The notes under the pieces are model-generated. The model was given only the letters and a program-made list of their open reading frames with translations, searched no databases and was not told the DNA's origin. A DNA stretch of 64,000 bases, taken from assembly GCA_903921205.1 (NCBI GenBank), contig CAIXPF010000050.1:1-64000 (forward strand). Reading direction: 5' to 3'. Position 1 is the first letter of the stretch, and every line of letters begins with the position of its first letter. The translations under genes were made by a program, and so were the position numbers. This stretch comes from an uncultured Acidimicrobiia bacterium (GTDB lineage Bacteria; Actinomycetota; Acidimicrobiia; Acidimicrobiales; CAIXPF01). Below, piece by piece: positions 10,511 through 20,632 of this stretch.

Positions 10511-11970
10511 CAGCGGCCACCGAACACGTCGACGGAACCGAACAGGCAGGCCGGCGCGGCATGGCCGACCCAGATCACCTGGTTCGGTTCGCCCTTGCCG
10601 CAGTTCGGGGTGCCCATCACCCGCCAGGTGTCGGCGTTGCCGACCCCGCGCAGGCTGCGCCAGAAGGTGGCCGAGATCCCCCGGTAGCCCGGATTGCGGA
10701 CCACCGTGGTGAGCTCGCCGTCCTCGATCAGCCGGCCGTACTCGCAGCCGAACTGGAACTTGTTGCGGCTGTCGTCGATCGACCACGAGTTGTTGGTCTC
10801 GAGGTACACGCCGCGTTCCACCGAGCCGACGAGCTCGGCGAACTCGGCGGTTCCCGGCTCGACGTTGAGGTTCGCCATCCGGTCGATGGGCGGACGGTTC
10901 CAGGCACAGGCCCGGGAGTTGGCCACCCCGGCGAGTCCGCTGCGGGCCTGCGAGATCGTCCCACCGAGGCCACATTCGAGGATTCCGTCGCGGATCAGGT
11001 GCGTCCGGGTGGCAACCGTGCCGTCGTCGTCGAACGCATAGGACGCCATCTGCCCGGCCACCGTGGGATCGAACGTCACGTTGAGCAGCTCCGAACCATA
11101 CCGGTAGGTACCGAACATCTCGGGCCGCACGAAGCTCGTGCCGGCGAAGTTGCGTTCGTCGCCGAGGATCCGGTCGAGCTCGAGGGGATGGCCGATCGAT
11201 TCGTGGATCTGCAGGATCATCTGGTCCGGGGCGAGCAGCAGGTCCATGGTGCCGGTCGGGCACGGCGGGGCCTCGAGCAGCTCGATGGCCTGCTCGGCGA
11301 GACGCGGGGCTGCGTCGCCGAACCCGAACCGGTCGAGCACCTCGAGGCCGCCCTGACCGCAGAACGCACCACCGCCGTAGGTGCGGGTCTGGGTGTTGGC
11401 ACCGGCGTTGGCGGTGACCCGGAGGTTCGGGTACACGTTGCGGAAGCTCTGGCGCACCCGGCCCCCGCCGTTGGTCAGCAGCAGTGTGTCGATGTCGGTC
11501 CGGTACAACGACGCCACGCTGTCCACGATCCGTCCGTCGGTGCGCAGCCGTTGCTCCTGGGCCCGCAACAGCTCGATCCGCTCGGCGAGCGTGGTCGAGC
11601 CGAACGGACGCTCGACCGGCGAGGTGAAGCTGCCCGACGGATGGGCCAGCGGCGCCGCACCGAGCACGGCCAGACCGGCGGTACGCACCGCCCAGGCCCG
11701 GGCCTCGGCCAGTGCGGACACGATACCGGCGTCGGAGAGGTCGCTGGTGGCGGCGTAGCCCATCCCGCCGCGGTCCCAGATCGTGATCATCACGCCTGCC
11801 TCGAACCCGTTGCCGGGCGGTTCGACCACCCCGGCGCGCACGGCGAGGCCCTCCGACCGCTCGATCTGCAGACGGAACGCCGCATAGGCGACGTCGCCGG
11901 GGAGATGACGGGCCAGCCGCTGCTCGTAGACGTCGAGCAGCGAGGGATCCTCGGTCAGGGACTGCGTCAT
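10510..11970 (-). CDS. tldD: TldD metalloprotease, catalytic subunit
   Basis: 486 residues. The zinc motif HESIGH (HExxxH) lies at residues 256-261, within LQIHESIGHPLELDR, and identifies the active subunit of the TldD/TldE protease. The C-terminal region (GxxNADTWRVMGTPNCGKG) is also typical. ATG 11970 is preceded by GAGAGG about 7 bases upstream, a usable Shine-Dalgarno sequence. A TACGGT hexamer at 12045-12040 could be its promoter with a leader of roughly 60 bases. The pair lies between ligA and the PASTA kinase. No small precursor-peptide ORF was found next to it, so general peptide turnover is as likely as peptide maturation. Confidence 0.92.
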   Translation of the reverse strand: MTQSLTEDPSLLDVYEQRLARHLPGDVAYAAFRLQIERSEGLAVRAGVVEPPGNGFEAGVMITIWDRGGMGYAATSDLSDAGIVSALAEARAWAVRTAGLAVLGAAPLAHPSGSFTSPVERPFGSTTLAERIELLRAQEQRLRTDGRIVDSVASLYRTDIDTLLLTNGGGRVRQSFRNVYPNLRVTANAGANTQTRTYGGGAFCGQGGLEVLDRFGFGDAAPRLAEQAIELLEAPPCPTGTMDLLLAPDQMILQIHESIGHPLELDRILGDERNFAGTSFVRPEMFGTYRYGSELLNVTFDPTVAGQMASYAFDDDGTVATRTHLIRDGILECGLGGTISQARSGLAGVANSRACAWNRPPIDRMANLNVEPGTAEFAELVGSVERGVYLETNNSWSIDDSRNKFQFGCEYGRLIEDGELTTVVRNPGYRGISATFWRSLRGVGNADTWRVMGTPNCGKGEPNQVIWVGHAAPACLFGSVDVFGGR

Positions 11971-12093
11971 CGGCGGCCTCTCGGCGTTCGGGGGTTCCGG
12001 TGGGTTCGACCGGTTCGGCGTTCGGCGGGCAAGGCGGTCACCGTAGCGACCGGAACAGACGCTCTCCCGGCACCGTGCCGCGGGTGGGGGCCA

Positions 12094-14253
<2,160 letters not shown>

Positions 14254-14283
14254 ACGACTGGCGGGCCGCCGGCGTGACGCCGA

Positions 14284-15324
14284 TCAGGCCCCGACGCTGA
14301 GCCGCAGCCCGGTGGCCTGGTCGTACAGCCGCCGGGCCAGGTCGTCGACCAACTCCAGCATCTCCTCGGCCTGTTCGACCGAATGGCGACCGAGACCGCC
14401 CGACGGGGTCACCAGCGCCTGCAGGCGGAGGCGGCTCACCTCGCAGCCACCCTGCACCAGCTCGCACCACACCCCCGACAGCTGCCGCCACAACAGCCCG
14501 GCGGTGGAACCGACGGGGCCTTCGGTCGGCACCGCACCCCAGGCCAGCCAGCCGCCGTTCTCGAGGAACTCGGCGATCGACGCCGACGCAGCCACCAGCG
14601 AGGGGTGGGTCTGCACCGGCACCGCCAGCACAGCCGGGCCGGTCTGCAACACCAATGGCCAGTCCACGGTGGTGGTCATGCCGCCACGCGGGCTGCAGCG
14701 CAGCCCGGTGATGGCGCCGTGTTCGAGCGTGGCGAGCACCGAGGACACCAGGTCGAGCGCGTCGTCGGCGTCGATGGGGAAGTTCGGCTCGAGACAGGCC
14801 AGCAGGCTGGGCTCGTCGAGAAAGACCAGCGGGGCCACACCGGGGGCGCGTTGGGCGACGAGGCGCAGCAAGGCCCGGGCCCGGGACTGCACCACCGTGG
14901 CGCTGAGCGCGAACGCCGCCCGTGGTTCGATCCCGGCGGAGCTGAGAGCGACGCCCAGCGTGACCGGTCCGGTCAGCTGGAACTTGGCCGGACCGCTGTG
15001 GTCGGCGAGCGCGTCGAGGAAGGCGTGCAGGGTGACGAACGGCGCGCCGGAGAAGGACGGGTCGCGGTAGGGAGCATCGATGTCGAGGTGGGCGTGGTCG
15101 ATGGTGATCGAACCGTCCGGCTGGACCGACACCCCGTCGATACCCCATGCCGCCTGGGGCAGACGCCGTTCGAGCAGGGACCGGTTGGGCAGTTGCGGCA
15201 GCGCCGGCAGGCGAGGATGGACCCGCAGCACGAAGTCGACCGCGGCCCGCGGATCGGCATGCGGCAGCGTGCCGATCGACGTGGTGAGCCCCACCGCCAA
15301 GTCAGCCACCGTCGGTGCCCGCAT
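14284..15324 (-). CDS. MetE-like (UROD/MetE fold) protein of the ligA-mnmA cluster
   Basis: 346 residues with the TIM-barrel fold of cobalamin-independent methionine synthase C-terminal domains: an N-terminal TTSIGTLPHADPRAAVDF and PxxFLDEPSLL in the middle. Annotated homologues next to mnmA and ligA in Mycobacterium and Streptomyces are called methionine synthase, but activity is unproven. Here the usual HxC zinc motif reads LRC (GLRCSPRGG), so the His ligand is absent, and the protein is half the length of MetE. Methionine synthesis is therefore doubtful. Two adjacent ATGs (15327, 15324) follow a strong GAGGGGGG Shine-Dalgarno; 15324 has the better spacing. Confidence 0.8.
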   Translation of the reverse strand: MRAPTVADLAVGLTTSIGTLPHADPRAAVDFVLRVHPRLPALPQLPNRSLLERRLPQAAWGIDGVSVQPDGSITIDHAHLDIDAPYRDPSFSGAPFVTLHAFLDALADHSGPAKFQLTGPVTLGVALSSAGIEPRAAFALSATVVQSRARALLRLVAQRAPGVAPLVFLDEPSLLACLEPNFPIDADDALDLVSSVLATLEHGAITGLRCSPRGGMTTTVDWPLVLQTGPAVLAVPVQTHPSLVAASASIAEFLENGGWLAWGAVPTEGPVGSTAGLLWRQLSGVWCELVQGGCEVSRLRLQALVTPSGGLGRHSVEQAEEMLELVDDLARRLYDQATGLRLSVGA

Positions 15325-15349
15325 CATCCCCCCCTCGTGTTCGAGGCCC

Positions 15350-15355
15350 AAGTTA
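15350..15355 (-). promoter_or_regulatory. -10 hexamer for the MetE-like gene (leadered)
   Basis: Minus-strand TAACTT lies 25 bases before ATG 15324, predicting a short leader of about 16-18 bases that contains the GAGGGGGG ribosome-binding site. This contrasts with the leaderless neighbours. Confidence 0.4.
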
Positions 15356-15427
15356 GGCCGCTGCCCCCGGCGGGGGAAAGCTGCGGACTGGCCGTCGGCA
15401 ACGGTTGTCGGCAACGCTGACAGGATC

Positions 15428-16363
15428 GTGTCTCCTCCCCCGAACCCGTCCCGAACCCCGCCCGAGGGAACCGACGGCCCGTCGCCCGACGCAGGGCGCG
15501 AGCCCGGACCGTGGCCATTGCGCGTGGCCTGGCTGGCCCTGCCGCTCACGGTCGGCGCTGCGCTCGGCGAGGCCTTCGCCGGCTGTTCCGGACCCGTACG
15601 CTGGACCGCTGCCGGCCTGGCCTGGACGGTGTGGTTCCTGGGCCTGGTCGCCACCTACGTGGCCCACCCGATCGGCCTGACGACGCTGCGCCTTGCCGGG
15701 CCCGCCGCGCTGGTGGCCGGGGTCGCCGCCACCGTGGCCGGCCGGCCCGATCCCTGGGTCGCCCTGAGCGCGGTCGTGGTGGCGGTCGCCGCCGCGACGC
15801 TGGCGCTCCATCCTGCGACCGCCGACCGTTGCGTCGACGGGGCCTCCTACGGCCCCGAGCAGCGCGTGGCCCTCGCAGTGCCGTTGCCGTTGCTGTTGGG
15901 GCCGTTACCGCTGGCCTGGGCGGTGACTGCGGCGGGGGTCGTCACCGGCCCGCTGCTGCTGGCGGCCGGGGTCTGGCCGGCCGGGGCGATCGCCACGGTC
16001 GTGGGCGTCGGCGCCGCGGCAGCGGCGATCCGCTCGGTGCACGGCCTGTCGAATCGCTTCATCGTGCTGGTACCGGCCGGGTTCGTGCTGCACGACCGGG
16101 CTGCGCTGCTCGACCCGGTGCTGTTCACCCGCGACGCCGTGGACGCCCTCGGCCCGGCGTTGGCCGGCACCACGGCGTACGACCTGACCCTGGGGGCGAC
16201 CGGCCTGGTGATCGAGGCGCATCTCACCGTGCCGCTGAACCTGCCGATCCGCACCGGCCGCAACGACTCGACCATGACGCTCTGCGAGGCCGTGCTGTTC
16301 AGCCCCTTGCGTCCGGGCCGGTTCCTGGCCATCGCCGCCTCGCACCGCCTCCCGGTGGGCTGA
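15428..16363 (+). CDS. polytopic membrane protein of unknown function
   Basis: 311 residues from GTG 15428. After a Pro-rich cytoplasmic start there are about six or seven hydrophobic helices (the first in VAWLALPLTVGAALGEAFAG, the last pair near GPLLLAAGVWPAGAIATVVG), then a C-terminal soluble part of about 110 residues beginning RSVHGLSNRFIVLVPAGF. No family is recognised with confidence. Membrane proteins of unknown function occur at this place in other actinobacterial mnmA-ligA regions. Upstream is a 10-base direct repeat GTCGGCAACG (15394-15403 and 15407-15416) that could be a regulator site. It is divergent from the MetE-like gene and converges on mnmA. Confidence 0.75.
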   Translation: MSPPPNPSRTPPEGTDGPSPDAGREPGPWPLRVAWLALPLTVGAALGEAFAGCSGPVRWTAAGLAWTVWFLGLVATYVAHPIGLTTLRLAGPAALVAGVAATVAGRPDPWVALSAVVVAVAAATLALHPATADRCVDGASYGPEQRVALAVPLPLLLGPLPLAWAVTAAGVVTGPLLLAAGVWPAGAIATVVGVGAAAAAIRSVHGLSNRFIVLVPAGFVLHDRAALLDPVLFTRDAVDALGPALAGTTAYDLTLGATGLVIEAHLTVPLNLPIRTGRNDSTMTLCEAVLFSPLRPGRFLAIAASHRLPVG

Positions 16364-16391
16364 CGGCCGGGGAGAGCCGGTCCGTCCGGGC

Positions 16392-17444
16392 TCACGCCCT
16401 CAGTGCTGCGGCTACAGCACCGCCGATCACCTCGTCGGGGGCCGCCGGGTCGAAGAAGACCACCGACTGGCCGGGGGCGACCCGCTTGGTGGGTCGGTCC
16501 CACCGCAGAACCATACCGTCGAGCATGGCGGGTTGCGGCTCGCCATGGGCGGAGCACTGGGCCAGCACCGCACCCCGCCAGGTCCGCTCCGAGGGGGCGA
16601 ACCGCTGCAGGGCCACGGTGTCGGTCAGCAGGTCGGCCTGCTCACCCACCGTCACCACGGCGGCCCGGTGGTCGATGTCCACGACGTAACGCGGCGCCGC
16701 TCCCCCACCCAGGCCGAGCCCCTTGCGCTGGCCGATGGTGACCAGCTCGATGGCCGGAACCCGGCCCACCTCGACGCCCGTTGCGTCGAGGACCCGGGCC
16801 GGGCGCAACCCGATGCGGTCGCCAAGGAACGTCTCGCGGGCCCGGCTGCGTTCACCGGCGATGAAACAGACGTCCTGGCTGTCGGGCTTCACCGCGGTAC
16901 GCAGGCCCAGCTCGGCGGCCAGCCGGCGGACCTCGCCCTTGTCGAGATCGCCCACCGGGAACATCGTCGAGGCCAGCACCTGCTCGCCGATCATGTACAG
17001 CACGTAGGACTGGTCCTTGGCCCGATCGGCGCCCCGGCGCAGCCGCCGGCTGCCGTCGGCCCGGGTGACGATGCGGGCATGGTGCCCGGTCGCCACCGCG
17101 TCGAAGCCCAACGCCAGCGCCCGCTGGTGCAGGGCGTCGAACTTGATGGCCCGGTTGCACTCGATGCACGGGTTCGGGGTCAGCCCGGCCTCGTGGGCGC
17201 GCAGGTACGGGCTCACCACGGCGGCGTCGAACTCCTCGCTGTAGTTGAACACGTGGTGGTCGATTCCGAGCTGGTCGGCGACCCGCCGGGCATCGTCGAC
17301 ATCGGCCACCGAGCAGCAGCCCCGGTCGCTCTCGCCGCCCCACAGCTTCAGGGTCACGCCGACGACCTCGTGACCGGCCTGTCGGCACAACGCAGCCGTC
17401 ACCGAGGAGTCGACCCCACCGGACATGGCCACCATCACCCGCAT
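16392..17444 (-). CDS. mnmA: tRNA 2-thiouridylase MnmA
   Basis: 350 residues. MnmA adenylates U34 of tRNA(Lys/Glu/Gln) and transfers sulfur to make 2-thiouridine. The PP-loop SGGVDSS is at residues 8-14, the nucleophilic Cys is Cys96 in TPNPCIECN, and the persulfide Cys is Cys193 in SQDVCFIAG. Start ATG 17444 follows a GGGGAGG ribosome-binding site. The cysteine desulfurase gene ends only 19 bases upstream on the same strand, so donor and acceptor of sulfur are co-transcribed. This is the standard actinobacterial arrangement. Confidence 0.96.
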   Translation of the reverse strand: MRVMVAMSGGVDSSVTAALCRQAGHEVVGVTLKLWGGESDRGCCSVADVDDARRVADQLGIDHHVFNYSEEFDAAVVSPYLRAHEAGLTPNPCIECNRAIKFDALHQRALALGFDAVATGHHARIVTRADGSRRLRRGADRAKDQSYVLYMIGEQVLASTMFPVGDLDKGEVRRLAAELGLRTAVKPDSQDVCFIAGERSRARETFLGDRIGLRPARVLDATGVEVGRVPAIELVTIGQRKGLGLGGGAAPRYVVDIDHRAAVVTVGEQADLLTDTVALQRFAPSERTWRGAVLAQCSAHGEPQPAMLDGMVLRWDRPTKRVAPGQSVVFFDPAAPDEVIGGAVAAALRA

Positions 17445-17463
17445 CGGTCCTGCCTCCCCTGCC

Positions 17464-18660
17464 TCAGCCCGCCACGAATGCCGGTCGGGTCGCACGACCC
17501 GGCCGCGCGGCCCGCAGGCGGCACACCGCCTCCGCCACGATCGTGACCGCCCGCTCGGCGTCCTCGTCGGTGCTCGACCAGCCGAACGTGAAACGGACGG
17601 CTCCCGCGCCCCGCTCGCGTTCGATACCCATGGCCTCGAGCACGTGGGAGAGGCTGATCGCCCCGCTGGCGCACGACGAGGCAGCCGAGGCGCACAGGCC
17701 CGCCCGGTCGAGCAGGAACAACAGTTCCTCGCTGACCACACCGTCGATACAGACGTGGGCGTTGCCGGCCACCTTGAGCCGCCGGTCGGCCACGGTCTCC
17801 TCGACCCCGTCGAGCAGCGCGCGCAGACCGTCGACGAAACGATCGCGCAGGGCGGCGACCCGTTCGACGGTGGCGTCGCGTTCGGCCTCGGTGGCCGCTG
17901 CAGCCGCGGCCATCGCCACGATCGCCGCCACGTTCTGCGTCCCGCTGCGCCGGTCGCGTTCCTGACCGCCGCCGAGCAACCGGGCCCGCAAGGGCACACC
18001 GGGCCGGACCATGAGCAGCCCGACGCCCTGGCACCCGCCGAACTTGTGGGCGCTGAGGGTCAGCAGATCAACCCCGGCCGCGGCCTGCCGCAGGTCGAGC
18101 CAGGGGAACGCTGCGACGGCATCGGTATGGAGCCGTGCACGGCCGTCGGTGTGCGCCGCGACCGCCGCGGTGAGCGCAGCGAGGTCGTTGACGGTGCCGA
18201 CCTCGTTGTTGGCGGCCATCACCGAGACCAGGCCGGTGTCGGCGGGCAGGTGCTCGGCGAGGCGGTCGGGATCGACCCGGCCGCAGGCGTCGACCGGGAT
18301 GACGACGCCCCCGAGGGCATGGACCGGTTCGAGCACGGCGTGGTGTTCGACTGCGCTGCACGCCACGACGGGCGCACGCCCCGTACGGGCCGCCATCGCC
18401 TCGGCCACCCCGAACACGGCCAGGTTGTCGGCCTCGGTCCCGCCGCCGGTGAACACCAGGTCGCCCGGGCCGCAGCCGAGGGCATCAGCGAGCACGTCAC
18501 GGGCGTCGTCGAGGGCGCGTCGGGCGGACCGGGCAAGGTGGTGGGTGCCTGACGGGTTGCCGCGGAGCTCGGCCAGCCAGCCCTGCAGTGCGGCCAGTGC
18601 CTCCGCTCGCACGGGGCCCGTCGCAGCATGGTCGAGGTAGACGGTCGAGCCCGGCGTCAC
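17464..18660 (-). CDS. iscS: cysteine desulfurase (IscS/NifS family)
   Basis: 398 residues. A PLP enzyme that strips sulfur from cysteine as a persulfide. The N-terminal VYLDHAATGPV, the PLP lysine Lys206 in TLSAHKFGG and the catalytic Cys330 in SSCASGAISLSHV are all present; the last two define the IscS-like class. Located directly before mnmA, it most likely supplies sulfur for tRNA thiolation, possibly also for Fe-S assembly, since no suf cluster is in the window. GTG 18660 is selected because TAGCGT lies 8 bases upstream (leaderless); GTG 18708 is an in-frame alternative. Confidence 0.94.
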   Translation of the reverse strand: MTPGSTVYLDHAATGPVRAEALAALQGWLAELRGNPSGTHHLARSARRALDDARDVLADALGCGPGDLVFTGGGTEADNLAVFGVAEAMAARTGRAPVVACSAVEHHAVLEPVHALGGVVIPVDACGRVDPDRLAEHLPADTGLVSVMAANNEVGTVNDLAALTAAVAAHTDGRARLHTDAVAAFPWLDLRQAAAGVDLLTLSAHKFGGCQGVGLLMVRPGVPLRARLLGGGQERDRRSGTQNVAAIVAMAAAAAATEAERDATVERVAALRDRFVDGLRALLDGVEETVADRRLKVAGNAHVCIDGVVSEELLFLLDRAGLCASAASSCASGAISLSHVLEAMGIERERGAGAVRFTFGWSSTDEDAERAVTIVAEAVCRLRAARPGRATRPAFVAG

Positions 18661-18668
18661 AAGGTACG

Positions 18669-18674
18669 ACGCTA
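18669..18674 (-). promoter_or_regulatory. -10 hexamer of a predicted leaderless cysteine desulfurase promoter
   Basis: Minus-strand TAGCGT ends 8 bases before GTG 18660. The 394-base gap between this gene and the tetR gene also holds the two dyads listed next; nothing coding was recognised in it. Confidence 0.6.
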
Positions 18675-18735
18675 CCGTGCGCTGCACGGCGGCAGGGGCG
18701 GTCGACACCCCGCCCGCCCCGGGGCCCCCGGTACG

Positions 18736-18751
18736 GTGTCGCACACGACAC
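18736..18751. other. inverted repeat, possible operator
   Basis: A perfect dyad GTGTCG-CACA-CGACAC in the desulfurase-tetR intergenic region, about 60 bases upstream of the desulfurase hexamer. The short symmetric form suits a dimeric regulator, but no binding protein is identified. Confidence 0.4.
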
Positions 18752-18879
18752 ACCGGTCCGGCAGCCCCACCGCAGGTCACACACCGGCGACAGCGCCGTG
18801 CACAACGGCCCGAGCAGAGCGAGGAGGCGCAGCCCGGCGAACTCGCCGACCACCCCGCCCGACAGCAACCCCCATCGGG

Positions 18880-18901
18880 GTGATGTCACGAGTAGTACAC
18901 T
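18880..18901 (+). promoter_or_regulatory. candidate tetR promoter with overlapping operator-like dyad
   Basis: A -10-like TACACT (18896-18901) is immediately preceded by the dyad GTGATGTCAC (18880-18889), placed where a -35/-10 spacer would be. A repressor bound there would block polymerase, so TetR autoregulation is a reasonable guess. The leader to ATG 19055 would be about 145 bases. Confidence 0.35.
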
Positions 18902-19054
18902 GACGACCGCTCCTAGTGCTGGCCGGGACGGGCGACGCCCGCCGGTCGACCTACCGGGGGCATGCGGCCACCAGGCGGAACAGCGGACACGAACCAGCAG
19001 CGCGCACGGCACCCCGGTGCTCGTGCTGCAGCGCATCCAGGGACAGGTACCACC

Positions 19055-19738
19055 ATGACGAACCACGACCTCACCGACCTCGGGGAGCGCGCCACCGCCG
19101 CCGAGTCGGCGGCCGTCCGGCGCCGCCGGACCCCGCTGGTGACCCGGGAACAGGTCATCGACGTGGCCTACGGCCTGGTGGTCTCCGACGGACCCGACGG
19201 CCTGTCGATGCGCAAGCTCGCGGCCGCCCTGCACGTGTCGCTGCCCACCGTCTACACCGCCATCCAGAGCCGCGAGTTCCTGGTGAGCAAGCTCCAGAAC
19301 CGCCTCTTCGAGGACATCGCCGCCAAGCTCTACGCCGAGGACGTCGCACGCCTCGGACCCGGCGAGCACCGCGAGTCCGGCGAGCAACGGCTGGCCACGC
19401 TCACCGGCGCCTTCCTCGACTGGGCGCAGGCCAACCCGCCGCTGGCGGAGTTCCTGCTGTCGGAGCAGTTCTCGGCCGAGGTCGCCGAGCGGCTCACCCG
19501 GCCCGACCGCACCACACCCGAGGCCGTCTCCTACCTCGTCGGACAGGTTCGCGAGCTGGCGGCCCAGGGGACCCTGCCCGGCCTCGACCCGGTGGTCGGC
19601 ATCCTCTTCGCCGTGACCCAGATCCGCGCCGTGCTGTCGCTGATGCGCGAGCCGACGATGGCAGACGTGCCGCAGGAGCGTTGGCACGTCCTGGCCACGG
19701 ACACCTTGGCCCGGGGCCTGCGAGCCCTCGCCGGCTGA
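19055..19738 (+). CDS. TetR family transcriptional regulator
   Basis: 227 residues. The N-terminal helix-turn-helix (about 35-75, with GLSMRKLAAALHVSLPTVYT) is clearly TetR-type: it binds DNA as a dimer and is released by a small ligand. The C-terminal ligand domain (LTGAFLDWAQANPPLAEFLLS) gives no hint of the effector. ATG 19055 is preceded by CAGGGACAGG, an acceptable ribosome site; an in-frame ATG at 18962 would add a low-complexity extension and is less likely. The genes downstream (a methyltransferase, then galT) have their own promoters, so the target may be its own gene or an unlinked one. Confidence 0.88.
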   Translation: MTNHDLTDLGERATAAESAAVRRRRTPLVTREQVIDVAYGLVVSDGPDGLSMRKLAAALHVSLPTVYTAIQSREFLVSKLQNRLFEDIAAKLYAEDVARLGPGEHRESGEQRLATLTGAFLDWAQANPPLAEFLLSEQFSAEVAERLTRPDRTTPEAVSYLVGQVRELAAQGTLPGLDPVVGILFAVTQIRAVLSLMREPTMADVPQERWHVLATDTLARGLRALAG

Positions 19739-19750
19739 CCCACCGGCCGG

Positions 19751-19818
19751 ACCAGCCCGGCCGGACCTGCCCGGCCGGTTGGCGTGGCCGGTTGGCGCGC
19801 CCGGTTAGCGTGGCCGGC
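19751..19818. repeat. short tandem repeats leading into a promoter
   Basis: Two 14-base units (19751-19764 and 19765-19778, differing at one base) are followed by 13-base units at 19781-19793 and 19794-19806. A third related copy at 19807-19818 contains the end of the -10 hexamer and the bases just before the methyltransferase ATG. Confidence 0.6.
19806..19811 (+). promoter_or_regulatory. -10 hexamer of a predicted leaderless methyltransferase promoter
   Basis: TAGCGT is 7 bases before ATG 19819. The hexamer spans the junction between two copies of the 13-base repeat. Confidence 0.6.
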
Positions 19819-20598
19819 ATGGACGGGTTCGGCCCCAGCAGCTACGGCGATGCCTTCGCCGACGTGTACGACCGGTGGTACGGCGACCTGCCCGGCCTCG
19901 CCGAGACCCTCGACGCCACCGCCCGGCTGGCGGCAGGCGGTCCCGTTCTCGAGCTGGCGTGCGGTACCGGCAGGTTGTGCCTGCCGCTGGCCGAGCGGAC
20001 CGGTCCGGTGCACGGGCTCGACAGCAGCCAGGCCATGCTCGACCAGCTCCACGCCAAGGCGGCGACCGGTCGACACGGCACCGTGGTGACCCACCTCGCC
20101 GACATGGCCGACTTCACCCTCGCCGACGCACCGCCGTTCGCCCTGGTCTTCGTGGCGTTCAACAGCCTGTTCAACCTGGCCTCCGCCGAGGCGCAGGCCG
20201 GTTGCTTCCGGGCCGTGGCCCGCCATCTCGCACCGGGCGGCCGTTTCGCCCTCGAGTGCGTGGTGCCCGGCGATCCACCACCGGGGCGGCACGACGCCAT
20301 CGAGCTGCACACCCTCGCCGCGGACCGGGTCGTGCTCCGGGTCTCGCGCCAGGACCCCGCCGACCAGACCCTCGCCGGCCAGCACGTTGAGCTCACCGAG
20401 GCCGGCATCCGGCTGCGGCCGTGGTTCCTGCGCTACAGCACGGTCGAGCAGCTCGACGCCATGGCCACCGCAGCCGGCCTGCAGCTCGAGTCCCGCTGGA
20501 CCGACTGGTCCGGCGGCGCGTTCGACGCCGACGCCGCCGGTCACGTCTCGGTGTACCGGCGTCCCGATGGTCCCGCCGGCCCGGCTGCCATTCGCTAG
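19819..20598 (+). CDS. class I SAM-dependent methyltransferase
   Basis: 259 residues. The Rossmann methyltransferase motif I is VLELACGTGRLCLPLA (about residues 43-58), followed by VHGLDSSQAMLDQL as motif II; the SAM site is therefore intact. The N-terminal SYGDAFADVYDRWY is common in small-molecule methyltransferases. The acceptor is unknown. Start ATG 19819 is fixed by TAGCGT 7 bases upstream. The stop codon TAG (20596-20598) is at the same time the first half of the next gene's -10 hexamer. Confidence 0.88.
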   Translation: MDGFGPSSYGDAFADVYDRWYGDLPGLAETLDATARLAAGGPVLELACGTGRLCLPLAERTGPVHGLDSSQAMLDQLHAKAATGRHGTVVTHLADMADFTLADAPPFALVFVAFNSLFNLASAEAQAGCFRAVARHLAPGGRFALECVVPGDPPPGRHDAIELHTLAADRVVLRVSRQDPADQTLAGQHVELTEAGIRLRPWFLRYSTVEQLDAMATAAGLQLESRWTDWSGGAFDADAAGHVSVYRRPDGPAGPAAIR

Positions 20599-20601
20599 CG
20601 T
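20596..20601 (+). promoter_or_regulatory. -10 hexamer for the mini-ORF/galT transcript
   Basis: TAGCGT whose first three bases are the methyltransferase stop codon. It lies 7 bases before ATG 20609, which begins a 7-codon ORF rather than galT itself. Confidence 0.55.
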
Positions 20602-20608
20602 GCCGGCC

Positions 20609-20632
20609 ATGATCGAGCGACGGTCGCGTTGA
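20609..20632 (+). CDS. 7-codon leader mini-ORF upstream of galT
   Basis: ATG 20609 opens the peptide MIERRSR and closes at TGA 20630-20632. The TGA overlaps the galT TTG start at 20629 (TTGA). The position 7 bases after TAGCGT matches the leaderless pattern of neighbouring genes, so this ATG is the expected 5' end of the galT mRNA. It could couple translation to galT through the stop/start overlap. No attenuator-type codon run is seen apart from three Arg codons. It may instead reflect a one-base difference that moved an original galT start out of frame. Confidence 0.4.
   Translation: MIERRSR

Noticed and set aside
9173-11970. Modified-peptide (RiPP) gene cluster around tldD/tldE
   Set aside because: No precursor peptide, cyclodehydratase or radical SAM gene is nearby; the protease pair alone is not evidence.
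18962-19054. Longer TetR start at ATG 18962
   Set aside because: The added 31 residues are low-complexity, while ATG 19055 has a ribosome-like site and gives a normal TetR N-terminus.
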